A DNA stretch of 64,000 nucleotides from Emiliania huxleyi CCMP1516. Its lineage: Eukaryota > Haptophyta > Isochrysidales > Noelaerhabdaceae. The notes below the pieces were generated by a model that was given only the letters and a program-made list of their open reading frames with translations, was not told the DNA's origin and did not search any database. The first letter of the stretch is position 1. The number at the start of each line of letters is the position of its first letter. A program made the translations under genes and the position numbers. The stretch covers positions 1,052,416 to 1,116,415 of the forward strand of contig NW_005196021.1 of assembly GCF_000372725.1 (NCBI RefSeq). Direction: 5' to 3'. Shown here in pieces: positions 9,787-18,213 of this stretch.

Positions 9787-12222
9787 CTAGTCGACCCACT
9801 TGGTCAGGATCTCGGCCTTCTTGCCCTCGACCTCCGTCGCGATGTCGGCAGCCTGCAGTGTGAAAGCTCCAACGTTGGGGTGAATTCGGGCCTAGATTGC
9901 TTTGTGTGAAAACGGTCGAATCCCAGTCGGAGTACGTATTCCCCATCTATCAGCTGCCTTCATGCCCGCGTACTTGGACAGGTCCTTGGCGTCCTCCCAC
10001 GAGAAGAACTTGAGGTCGCCCTCGGCGTACGGCTCGCGGCCAAAGTGGCAGTACGCGGCGGTGACGTTGTACTTGGGCTGGCGCAGCGCGAGGTCGCGGG
10101 CGAGCGCGCCCGGGCGGCAGTCGAAGTACAGCTTGACGAGATCCGTGATGGCGGCGGCGGTCAGCTCGCCCTGCTCGGTGCCGTACGTCTCGACGAAGAG
10201 CGAGAGCGGCTTGGCGACGCCGATCGCGTACGACAGCTGCACGCACGCGCGCTTGGCGAGCCCCGACTTGACCACCGACTTGGCCATCCAGCGGCACGCG
10301 TACGCCGCGGACCGGTCCACCTTGGTGGGGTCCTTGCCCGAGAAGGCGCCGCCGCCGTGCGCGCCCCAGCCGCCGTACGTGTCGATGATGATCTTGCGGC
10401 CGGTGAGGCCGGCGTCGCCCTGCGGGCCGCCGATGATGAACTTGCCCGACGGGTTGATGTGCAGGTTGCACTCGCCGCGGTTGTAGATCGAGGTGGCGTC
10501 CTTGCCGTTCTTGAGCTTGATCGACTTGAGCGTCGCGAGGATCACCTGGGAAAGGGGGGAGGAGGGCGAGGAGGTGTGCTGCTGTCAGCTCGCCCAGCTC
10601 GGGCAACCTCGGGTAGTCCTCGGGTAGTCTCAGATCGCCGGCGCGGCACGGGCAATGCAATCTCGGGTACTCCTCAGCTCGCCGGTGCAGCACCGGCAGT
10701 CTCGGGCAGTCTAAAGGGAGTCAGATCACCTTTTCGTGGATCTGCTCGTTCATGTCTTCCATCGAGGGCGCGACCTGGGGGGTGGGGGGGGGTGGGGGGG
10801 GGGCGAGGGGGGTGAGGGAGAGGAGGGAGAGGAGTGGTGGGGGTGGTGGGGGGAGACCTGCTCGGCGCCGGTGTACTTGCCGCGGAAGTCGGTGCCCGGC
10901 TGCTCCTCGGTCCGCTTCGCCTGAGACGAGGGCGTGTCGCGGCGGTGAGGGGAGAGAGGGAGAGAGCGAGCAAAAGGGGGGCGGGCGGACGGGGGGCGGG
11001 GGGGGGGGTACCTGCCTCGGGGGGAGGGGGAAGGGGGAAGGGGGGGGGGGGGGGGGTCCCCTTTGGCGGTTCCCCCGGTTGTGTCCAAAATACACAGGTG
11101 GGGATCTTTACGGGTTTAACCAAGCCCCCCGGGGGCTGCTTTTACTTGAATCCCCCCCCCCGGGGGGGGGCGGGTCCAAAGGGCCGAACCAACCTTAAAT
11201 CCGGGGGGGGGGGGGNNNNNNNNNNNNNNNNNNNNNNNNNNNNNNNNNNNNNNNNNNNNNNNNNNNNNNNNNNNNNNNNNNNNNNNNNNNNNNNNNNNNN
11301 NNNNNNNNNNNNNNNTGCTCGGGTATCTCGGGTACTCTCGGGTACTCTCGGGGAGTCTCGCTCCTGCAATGTCGGGCGACTGCTTGTTGATTCGGACCAG
11401 CACCTCGCACGAGTCGCAGGAGAGTCCTGCGGCGCGGGCCGAGTCGCGGCGTCGGTAGGCGGGCGCGGCGATCGGGGGGGGGGTGGGGGGGTGGGGGTTG
11501 GGGGGTGGAGGGGGGGTGGGGGGGGGTGGGGGGGGGCGGTTGGGGGGGAGGAGGGAGGGGGAGGGCAGGGAGGGCGGGGAGAGCAGGGGGTAGGGGCTCG
11601 CCCTTCGAGTCGACCGACGAGAGGTCGTCGACGAAGGAGTCGAAGCCGATCTTCTTGACCTGCGCGCGAGGGAGTGGGCGGGCTAGGCTGAGGCGCGCGG
11701 GCAGGCCCATCCCTCGGCACCGTCCAGGGGCCATCTAGTTGCACTCGTTTGAGCGGCGGTGGCCTGGCGCGGTGCGGTGCGGGCAGGCGAGGAGGGGAGG
11801 GGGTGGGCTGCGCGCGGCGGGCGCGGCGCGCCTCGTTGCGGACGATCTTGTCGTAGTCGAGCTTCGCCGCCGTGGTGATCTCGCCGAAGACCATCACCAT
11901 GTTGTCCTTGGTGCAGGTCTCGCAGGCGACCTGCCGACCAGCGGGCAGAGGAGGCTCACAGACCGGGGAGGGAGCGGCGCTGCCCGGGCTGGGGCGAGGC
12001 CGGCGGAGCGGGGGCGGGACGGGCGAGGCTCGGCCGGTGGGCGGCAGCGGACGGGGCCGGGGCCGCGCGCTCCTTGGAGTACGGGTCCTCCTTCAGGCAC
12101 GCGTCGAGGACGGCGTCCGACACCTGGTCAGCCAGCTTGTCGGGGTGGCCCTCGTTGACAGACTCGGAGGAGAACATGAAGATGCGCTCCTCGGCGGACG
12201 TCTTGACGCGCTTGGCCGACAT
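9787..12222 (-). CDS. S-adenosylmethionine synthetase (methionine adenosyltransferase), multi-exon, interrupted by an assembly gap
   Basis: The enzyme makes S-adenosylmethionine from methionine and ATP. Visible exons: 12222-12073 (has [20 protein letters not shown]), 11930-11832, 11659-11602, 11426 to about 11362 ([16 protein letters not shown]), 10920-10858, 10774-10730, 10545-9958 ([20 protein letters not shown] and [20 protein letters not shown], the family signature) and 9852-9787 (stop TAG). Phases agree at each join. Donors are GC at 11831, 11601, 11361 and 9957 and GT at 10857 and 10729; exon 1 seems to end at AAG|GAGCGC, neither GT nor GC. About 90 central residues expected in the family are absent and should lie in or beside the N block. 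The segment [12 protein letters not shown] before the GGPQG motif is unlike standard plant or animal enzymes and may mark the divergent type described from haptophytes and other algae. Confidence 0.93.
11216..11315. other. Assembly gap of 100 N
   Basis: The gap sits inside the S-adenosylmethionine synthetase gene. It is flanked by poly-G and poly-C runs (10780-11060, 11150-11215, 11475-11570) that look like low-quality assembly. One hundred N is a usual placeholder, so the true size is unknown. Confidence 0.97.
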
Positions 12223-12919
12223 TGTGTTGTGGTAGGTGGTCTGCAAGCGCGCCGAGACGGACCGGGTGAGGAGGCGTGGCGCGGCGGCGGTCGTGGTGGT
12301 TGTCGGAGGTGGAGGAGCCGAGCGAGGAGCGGGCGCGGGCGAGCGAGACGGTGCGCGCTTGTTGGGCCCGCAAGAACCTTTTGTGGGATTGGCTGTGTCT
12401 AGGGGATCGGCTGTGGTCCACGCGCCTCGGAAGGGAGTGGAAGCTCGTTGAGAGAGATGTGTGCGCAGAGATTCAGGCTCTTTTTTATGCCAGCCACGTG
12501 GCATAGGAGAGCACGAGGTGAAAGGAGGTCAGCACAAGTTGCAAGGACGCACGAGCGAGAAGCACAGCAGAGCAATAAAAACGGACACCTCTCTACTGTG
12601 AGATGGGTAAAAAGGAACAGGTCCCCGCCCTTGCGATCTTTGTGCAGGCAGGGTTCTTTGTGGGTGTGGTCGGCGACTAGCCGGGGTCGTCCTCCCGATG
12701 GGGGACTAGCACTAGCCGTCTTCCACCTGGTCCCTCGGGTCCCTGCTGCTCCTAATCTCTTCGTACAACGTACATCCTCCTGCTGATCTCCGCAAATTTT
12801 CCGGGCTCTGAGCCGAGTCTGAGGCTGGTTTGCCATTGGGCCCAAAATAAGCCGAACGAACCGGCAAAAATCCCCGGTGTTTTGCGGGCATACACACCTG
12901 AAAACCCCGGGTTTACCTG
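12223..12919. other. Upstream region of S-adenosylmethionine synthetase
   Basis: This should hold the promoter and 5' leader of the minus-strand synthetase gene. A CT-rich stretch precedes the start. No TATA box or second gene stands out, and the longer frames here are short and without recognisable domains. Confidence 0.35.
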
Positions 12920-12928
12920 GAAAATACC

Positions 12929-13816
12929 TGACTGAGGGAGGGTGTAGAGGATGTAGAGTGTAGAGCGCTGTAGAGCTGTAGAGCTGTAGATAGAGCGCTG
13001 TAGAGCGCTGTAGAGCTGTAGAGCTCTACATCCGGCGCGTGACGATGTGAGTCGCCTGTAGAGCGATGTAGAGGCGCTCTACAACGTGAAATCTCTACAA
13101 CAAACTCTACATCATAAGCGGCGAACGAGGCACTCGCTCTCCGACATGAGGCGCGTTGCACTTGCCAGTGCTGCCCTGGCCTTCTGTCTGCCCGCCCAAT
13201 GGGTGGCAGGTGCCTCTGCTGCTGTGGCATGCCTCACGGCTGCGGCTGGCCGGCGCCTCGGCGCGTCAGCTCGGCTCGGCGTAGCGATCGTGGCCAGCGC
13301 AACTCGCTTGGACTCAACGCTCAGCCAGGAGCTCCCGCACGCGCTGGCGCGAGTCATGGTGCATGCAACGCGCCTGAATGCTCGCCTCGCCTCGCGCAAA
13401 TGCGACCGTCCTCGCAGCCGACAGTCCACCGCCTGCTAAAGAAGCACAGCGACGAATGCGGCACCGGCGACGCATGGCAGGCTGGTCATGACGCAGTCAT
13501 AGGGTGTTGTGTGCCGTCAGAGTGACTCTCTGTGTGTCAGGGATAGTCAGGGCCGTCCACCAGAGCTCCAGTAAGCTCGGAGACATCCCCCATTAGTGCG
13601 ACTCGACCTCTTTGAGTCACTGCCTTCCCGGCAGTTTCACTGTAGGGCTGTAGAGCCTCTACAACAAACTCTACAGCAAAATCGCGCTCTACATCGCTCT
13701 ACAGGCGACTCACATCGTCACGCGCCGGTTGTAGAGCTCTACAGCTCTACAGCGCCCCCCTCATCTACAGCTCTACAGCGCTCTACACTCTACATGTCGT
13801 CTACACCCTCCCTCAG
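12929..13816. mobile_element. Non-autonomous DNA element with long TIRs and 9-bp flanking repeat (MULE-like)
   Basis: The left arm (about 12929-13110) and right arm (about 13640-13816) are inverted copies built from GTAGAGCTGTAGAGCGCTG-type short repeats; outermost bases are CTGAGGGAGGGTGTAGA on the left and its complement on the right. A perfect 9-bp direct repeat GAAAATACC flanks it at 12920-12928 and 13817-13825 (three bases from the left arm). TIRs over 150 bp with 9-bp duplications are typical of Mutator-like elements. The 530-bp interior has no transposase; one frame at 13146-13439 begins with a signal-peptide-like MRRVALASAALAFCLPAQW but is not otherwise supported. Confidence 0.72.
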
Positions 13817-13866
13817 GAAAATACCAGGTAATTTTGCCGGTTTCCTCGAGTTTGCCTCAGATTTGC

Positions 13867-14110
13867 AGGGCGGGGACACATGTCCCTAAATCCCATCTCG
13901 TCTCAGCGTTTGACCGTTTTTATTTATTTATTTATTGCCTCAGATTTTGCCCCAGACCCAGCTCTCAGTACTCAGACTCCAGGGAAACTCGAGAGTTGCC
14001 TGAATGGAGCACCAAACACCCTCTGGTTTCCATGGAATTTTCCGGAAACGCAAAGTGCTGGGGACCCTCTGGTTTCCCTCTGGCGTCTGGGTTGCCGGAA
14101 ACTCTCATAC
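13867..14110. repeat. Two dispersed repeats, side by side
   Basis: The segment 13870-13938 (GCAGGGCGGGGACACATGTC ... TTTATTTATTTATT) recurs at 50552-50625. The following segment 13950-14110 (CAGACCCAGCTCTCAG ... CGGAAACTCTCATACAGGCC) recurs in inverted orientation at about 53835-54000. Both copies are roughly 85-95% alike by eye. No coding sense is seen in either. Confidence 0.75.
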
Positions 14111-14179
14111 AGGCCAATACAAGATCGGCCCCGCCCGCCCTGCGCCGTCGGGCCGAAGTCCTTCCCGACTGTTTGCTTT

Positions 14180-14300
14180 GTAAGAAAGAAAGAAAGAAAA
14201 CACACAACCCAAGGGAGGGATGGGAGAACGGCACGCCGCCACCACACAGGGATTTTAAGGAGAGGAGTGTGGTGCGCTAGCCGTCGCCCACCCTGGGGAG
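14180..14300 (+). repeat. Dispersed repeat with intron-like ends, copy 1
   Basis: A 70-bp core (14180-14249) starts GTAAGAAAGAAAG and ends CCACCACACAG, so it carries a donor-like 5' end and acceptor-like 3' end. It contains AAGGGAGGGATGGGAG. Related copies lie at 49203-49316 (two in tandem) and 57953-58018, with a fragment at 3390-3420. The flank GCTAGCCGTCGCCCACCCT (14275-14294) is also shared with the copy at 58018. Confidence 0.7.
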
Positions 14301-14791
14301 TCTGCCTCTTCCTATCTCTCTTCGCAGTCTCTCTCCGATTCTCGCTGCAACCTTCATGCCACCTCGCGGCCGTCCCACTCTCGTCGGTCTCTCCCTTGTC
14401 ACTTCCTCCTCTGTCGCGTCGTTCTCTTCTGCCTCGTCCTGCGACGCCGCCGCCTGCCGGTCCCTTGTTCTCGCGGCTTCTTTCGCCTTGCGCAACTCCT
14501 GTTTGCTGTTTGCTTTGTGTGCAACCGCGTCTTCCCTGCTCTACTTTTAGTGCTCTACATCGCTACATCCTCCCGATTCAATTGCGGCGCCCCCACTGAT
14601 AAGGCGAACTCGTACGTTCCATCGATGACACGCGGTTCGCTCACCTTGCGTCCTAGGTCGGGTATGCTGGTAGACGCTGTGCTTGCTTTGCTTCGCCCGC
14701 CGCCCGGCGTGACGCAGCGCGAGAAAGAGCTGCCCGTGCGCGCGCCTGCCTCGCCCCACAACCACCACTGCAGCGACACCGTGGTCCGTGC
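14301..14791. other. Spacer with a possible charged exon on the minus strand
   Basis: On the minus strand, about 14540-14277 is open and encodes a charged segment (for example SQDEAEENDATEEEVTRERP followed by TRVGRPRGG). It has no ATG at its head and ends inside the dispersed repeat, so it is either a last exon or chance. No gene is claimed. Confidence 0.25.
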
Positions 14792-15186
14792 ATGGCTGCA
14801 CGCCGTGCTGCGACCGCCGCGCGAGCGGCTCGATCCGAGGCTCGAGATGACGCGAATCTGGCACAATCGGATCGCAGCCGGATCGCTGCTGAGCGCGCAG
14901 CCGCGGGTCGCCTCCATGCCTACTCTCCCCCGCGACCCCCAAAACGAGCCCGTACCATGCTCGTCCCATTTTATGCTGCTGACGCTCGTCCGCCGCCGCC
15001 TGCGCCCTCGCAGATCCACAAAACAACGTGGACGAGGCGGGCGTGCCGCGGTGTCCTGAGGCCCTCGCAAAGTACAACCAGACCATGTGGGGCGTGTGGG
15101 ACACCATCGACCTCATCCCCGTCGTCGGGACCGTGGCTCGGGCTGGGCAGGCCGTTGGGGCCTGTTGTGACGGACTGGGATTCTGA
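14792..15186 (+). CDS. Small two-exon protein of unknown function
   Basis: Exon 1 is 14792-14906 and exon 2 is 15014-15186, joined at a GT-AG intron (donor GCGG|GTCGCC, acceptor CTCGCAG|ATCC, phase 1). The 95-residue product starts with an Ala/Arg-rich helix (EARDDANLAQSDRSRIAAER) and ends in a Trp-containing, glycine- and valine-rich hydrophobic tail (WDTIDLIPVVGTVARAGQAV) with two cysteines near the C-terminus. The tail resembles a membrane-inserting hairpin. The second exon has no start codon of its own, so it is easily missed. I do not recognise the family, and exon 1 may extend further upstream. Confidence 0.42.
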
Positions 15187-15415
15187 GACGCCGTCACCCA
15201 AAGCGCAGAACTAACCCTCGGAGACCCGTGTTTACTTTAAGGCCCTTGCCCTGCGAATGCGCACCCCCCCTAGCTAGGGGTCAGGGCTCTCTAGCCCGTA
15301 GCCCGATCCCGATCATCCGGCCCGCTGGATGCGCTTCTCAGCTCACCGGCCCTGGATGTGAGGTCACCGACTGCACTCCAAGTGCTCCAAGTCTGAGTCG
15401 TCTGACTCAGCAAAT
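15187..15415. other. Short spacer ahead of the LRR gene
   Basis: The missing 5' exon of the LRR gene may lie here or further upstream. A candidate acceptor GTCTGACTCAG|CAAATG ends at 15410. Confidence 0.3.
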
Positions 15416-16513
15416 GTGGTGGCCGCGCTGCGAGTCCTCGATTTGCCTCAAGACTTGATCGCGAAAATCGGTGCGCACCTACCAACAGCAAGTCTGCTCC
15501 CCTTTCGGCGAACTTCCATTAAAATCGCACGGACAGCGGTCAGTTCTCTCTTCGAACCAATCTTCGAACCAATCGCGGAACGAGCGCATGCGAGAGCTTT
15601 TGCACGGAGAAGGAACGCGTGCAAGGCACTTATCGAGATCCTCAAAAAACATCGATTGACCATCGCTGACCTGCGAGGGATGACCAGGTTCAAGATCAAA
15701 AAGTTAAATGAGGACTCAGATTATGAGGACTCAGATTTGGAGTGGTGGGCCCCAGGCCAGGCCTTCGCTTGGTTCTTGAGAACCTACAAGAATGGGGTTC
15801 TGAAAACACTCGATCTCAACCCCCTCGATGCCATCGAGATTGGCGACGAGGGTGCCAAGGCGCTAGCATCCGCTCTTCGCGTCAACGAGGCGCTCACCGA
15901 CCTCAACCTCGGCGGCAATAGCCACATCGAGGAGGCGGCCCTCAGCATTGTGCGTGTCGAGCGGCATCGCAACAAGCTCACCTCGCTCGGCTTGCTTTAC
16001 TGCGGCATCGGCCCGACTGGTGCCGCAGAGATCGCCGACTTCGTGTCGGTCAGCGGGGTGCTGACCCAACTCGATCTCGGACAGAACGACATCGGCGACG
16101 AGGGTACCAAGGCGCTGGCCTCCGCTCTTCGCGTCAATGGGGTGCTGAAAAGCCTCGACATCTGCGGCAACAAGATCGGTGACGCGGGCGCCAAGGCGCT
16201 AGCAGCCACTCTTCGCGTCAATGGGGTGCTGACCGACCTCAACCTGAGCGAGAACGAGATCCGCAACGAGGGCGCCGCTGCGATCGCCGAGGCGCTGCGC
16301 GGCAACGGGGTGCTGACCTACCTCTGGCTCTGGCAAAACAACATCGGCCACGAGGGCGCCAAGGCGCTGGCTTCCGCTCTTCGCGTCAACGAGGTGCTGA
16401 CCGGTCTGTTCCTAAACTCCAACAGAATCGGCGACGAGGGTACCAAGGCGCTGGCCTCCGCTCTTCGCGTCAATGGGGTGCTGACCAAGCTCGTTCTCTC
16501 CCGCAGATCTTAA
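15416..16513 (+). CDS. F-box-like / leucine-rich-repeat protein (5' end incomplete)
   Basis: The open frame (365 codons from the position given) begins with an F-box-like helix segment (LRVLDLPQDLIAKIGAHLPT) and then carries about eight ribonuclease-inhibitor-type LRRs of 28 residues with the pattern IGDEGTKALASALRVNGVLT. There is no ATG before the F-box; the first in-frame ATG is near 15680 and would remove it, so the true start is probably in an upstream exon. LRRs of this type form a horseshoe that binds protein ligands. The repeats near 16080-16160 and 16420-16490 are almost identical in DNA. The stop lies just before the methyltransferase region on the same strand. A ubiquitin-ligase adaptor role is inferred from the architecture. 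Confidence 0.68.
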   Translation: MVAALRVLDLPQDLIAKIGAHLPTASLLPFRRTSIKIARTAVSSLFEPIFEPIAERAHARAFARRRNACKALIEILKKHRLTIADLRGMTRFKIKKLNEDSDYEDSDLEWWAPGQAFAWFLRTYKNGVLKTLDLNPLDAIEIGDEGAKALASALRVNEALTDLNLGGNSHIEEAALSIVRVERHRNKLTSLGLLYCGIGPTGAAEIADFVSVSGVLTQLDLGQNDIGDEGTKALASALRVNGVLKSLDICGNKIGDAGAKALAATLRVNGVLTDLNLSENEIRNEGAAAIAEALRGNGVLTYLWLWQNNIGHEGAKALASALRVNEVLTGLFLNSNRIGDEGTKALASALRVNGVLTKLVLSRRS

Positions 16514-16698
16514 CCTTGGCAACCACCATGGGCCGGAGGAGCTCGCCTTCCTCCTCCTCTTCCTCATCGTCGTCGTCGTCAAGGCCTCCGAAGGCTCCGA
16601 AGGCGCCCCCACCTTTCATAAAAGAAACACGAAATGGGGTTAGGATTCGTGGTTTGGCCAGTTGGCGTCACCACGCCAAGCTGCTGTTTTGCATCGGA

Positions 16699-17784
16699 AT
16701 GCCAAGCATGTCGCCGTCGCACTCTCGCCACGCGCCTGCCGCACCGCCGCTCTCCTTGTTGGCAGGATTTGCCGTTGGCGGCCTCCTCGGCTTTGCTGCC
16801 GGCCGACACTCAGCGGCCACGTCATCCTCGCCGGCCGGGTCGCCTGTGGCCGGCGACGCGCCTGCAGCATCCGCGGCAGACTCGGCGGCCTCGGCTGTCT
16901 CGCCGAGCAGGCGTTCCGACCCGCTCTCGATCCACGCCGATCTGCACCGCATCGCGCTGCAGACGGGGACCGACAAGGCGACGCGGCACCAATTCACCCT
17001 CTTCTACCCCTTCTTCCTGGAGCACCTCCGGCAGTCTGCGTTCGATATGCTCGAGATTGGCGTCTTTCAGGAGCAGTCCCTCCAGATGTGGGATCGGTAC
17101 TTGCCGCGTGCGACCGTCTTTGGCGCCGACAAGAAGGCGTACACGTCGCCGCGCATCCTGCGGCTCGACCAGGGCAGCCGAGCCGACCTCCGCCGCGTGG
17201 CGCGGCTGCGCAACTGGTCGGTCGTGCTCGACGACGGCAGCCACAAGCCGTCGCACCAGCTCCGCACGTTTCGCGAGTTCTTCCCGCGGCTGCCGCCCGG
17301 AGGGGTCTATATCATCGAGGACATCGAGACAAACTACTGGGCGCGCGCCTCCGGCATGGGGCTCAAGCCGTACGGCTGGACCATGTCGGACGAGACGGAG
17401 GAGACGGACATGGTCGAGCTCTTCCGCGCCGCCGTCCACCGCGTGCTCAACCGCGAGTTCCAGTGCTGGCGCGACGCGCCCGTCTTTAGCGGGGCCCTCG
17501 ACGCCATGATCGGCTCGGTCTACTTTGTGCGCAACGCTGTCGTCGTGACCAAGGCGCCGCGCGAGTACGTAGACACGCGCAACCGTGGGCGGGCGCACTA
17601 CCGGTTCCGCTTCCTCCAAAACTGCTCTGAGGAGCGATGGTGGCGTCGCGGGCGGAAACTCCAGGCCCGGCCGGACGGCGGCGAGCGGGTGAGGCAACCC
17701 TCTGCCGTGCCGTTTGCCGCCCGGCCTAGGCTGTCCTCTTTGGAGCGTGTCAAGGCACCCACATCTCCTCCAGTAGAGGTGTAA
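16699..17784 (+). CDS. Membrane-anchored SAM-dependent O-methyltransferase-like protein
   Basis: I chose ATG 16699 because it places a single hydrophobic segment (LSLLAGFAVGGLLGFAAG) near the N-terminus, as in type II Golgi enzymes; the frame is open further upstream, with ATG 16528 preceding a Ser-rich stretch. The product is 361 residues. After a Ser/Ala linker comes a methyltransferase core: GTDKATRHQFTLFYPFF, FDMLEIGVFQEQSLQMW (SAM-binding motif I), VVLDDGSHKPSHQ and GGVYIIEDIETNYW. This order matches the family of macrolide sugar O-methyltransferases such as MycE, whose metal-binding and catalytic residues lie in the DDGSH and EDI parts. It probably methylates a glycan or a glycosylated metabolite in the secretory pathway; the substrate is inferred. 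Confidence 0.75.
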   Translation: MPSMSPSHSRHAPAAPPLSLLAGFAVGGLLGFAAGRHSAATSSSPAGSPVAGDAPAASAADSAASAVSPSRRSDPLSIHADLHRIALQTGTDKATRHQFTLFYPFFLEHLRQSAFDMLEIGVFQEQSLQMWDRYLPRATVFGADKKAYTSPRILRLDQGSRADLRRVARLRNWSVVLDDGSHKPSHQLRTFREFFPRLPPGGVYIIEDIETNYWARASGMGLKPYGWTMSDETEETDMVELFRAAVHRVLNREFQCWRDAPVFSGALDAMIGSVYFVRNAVVVTKAPREYVDTRNRGRAHYRFRFLQNCSEERWWRRGRKLQARPDGGERVRQPSAVPFAARPRLSSLERVKAPTSPPVEV

Positions 17785-18213
17785 AACGGTCAAGAAACCC
17801 CTGCGTGACACAGCTGCGAGAAATACGGCTATCGGCTTTTTGGCCTTCTATGGGGTGCGCCCAGGCCTCCAGCCCTCGCTGCGTGAGAGCGTGACGGCAC
17901 CACTGTGCCGTGTGCGCGCCACTGGCAGCACCTCTGAAGTAGTCTGGGGCCCCACCACTTTGTGTGTGTGGAGAAATTTACCTTCCCCCTTACCTTTTAC
18001 CTTATAGTCTTGGGGGAAATGGTATTTTTGGTATTTTTATTATTCCTCCGTCGCCGCGCTGCAACGCCAGTGAGGGCGGGTTCGCGTCCAGCGGCGCATC
18101 ACGCGCATGGTGCACCGATCAGACTTGTGCGTTGTGGAAAGTGCACGGCACAGCTAACCGTAACAAGGGGGGGGGGGCTGGCGTTGCCCGGTGCCACTCA
18201 TGCTCTTCTGTCT
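17785..18213. other. Intergenic spacer between convergent genes
   Basis: The stretch separates the 3' ends of the methyltransferase and sulfotransferase genes. It contains an AT-rich patch (17960-18045) and a G run (18167-18176). No gene is seen. Confidence 0.35.

Noticed and set aside
9905-9950. tRNA B-box-like phrase GGTCGAATCCCAG
   Set aside because: It lies in the last intron of SAM synthetase and no cloverleaf or A box can be built around it.
13146-13439. 97-residue frame with signal-peptide-like start inside the long-TIR element
   Set aside because: No homologue or second evidence; hydrophobic N-termini arise easily in GC-rich DNA. Mentioned only with the element.
14356-14550. 64-residue plus-strand frame with a hydrophobic N-terminus (MPPRGRPTLVGLSLVTSSS)
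   Set aside because: Ser/Ala low complexity without domain; the minus strand over the same bases is the more protein-like reading, itself unproven.
16822-17811. Long minus-strand frame antisense to the methyltransferase
   Set aside because: Arg/Val-rich shadow with no domain; the sense strand carries the SAM-binding motifs.
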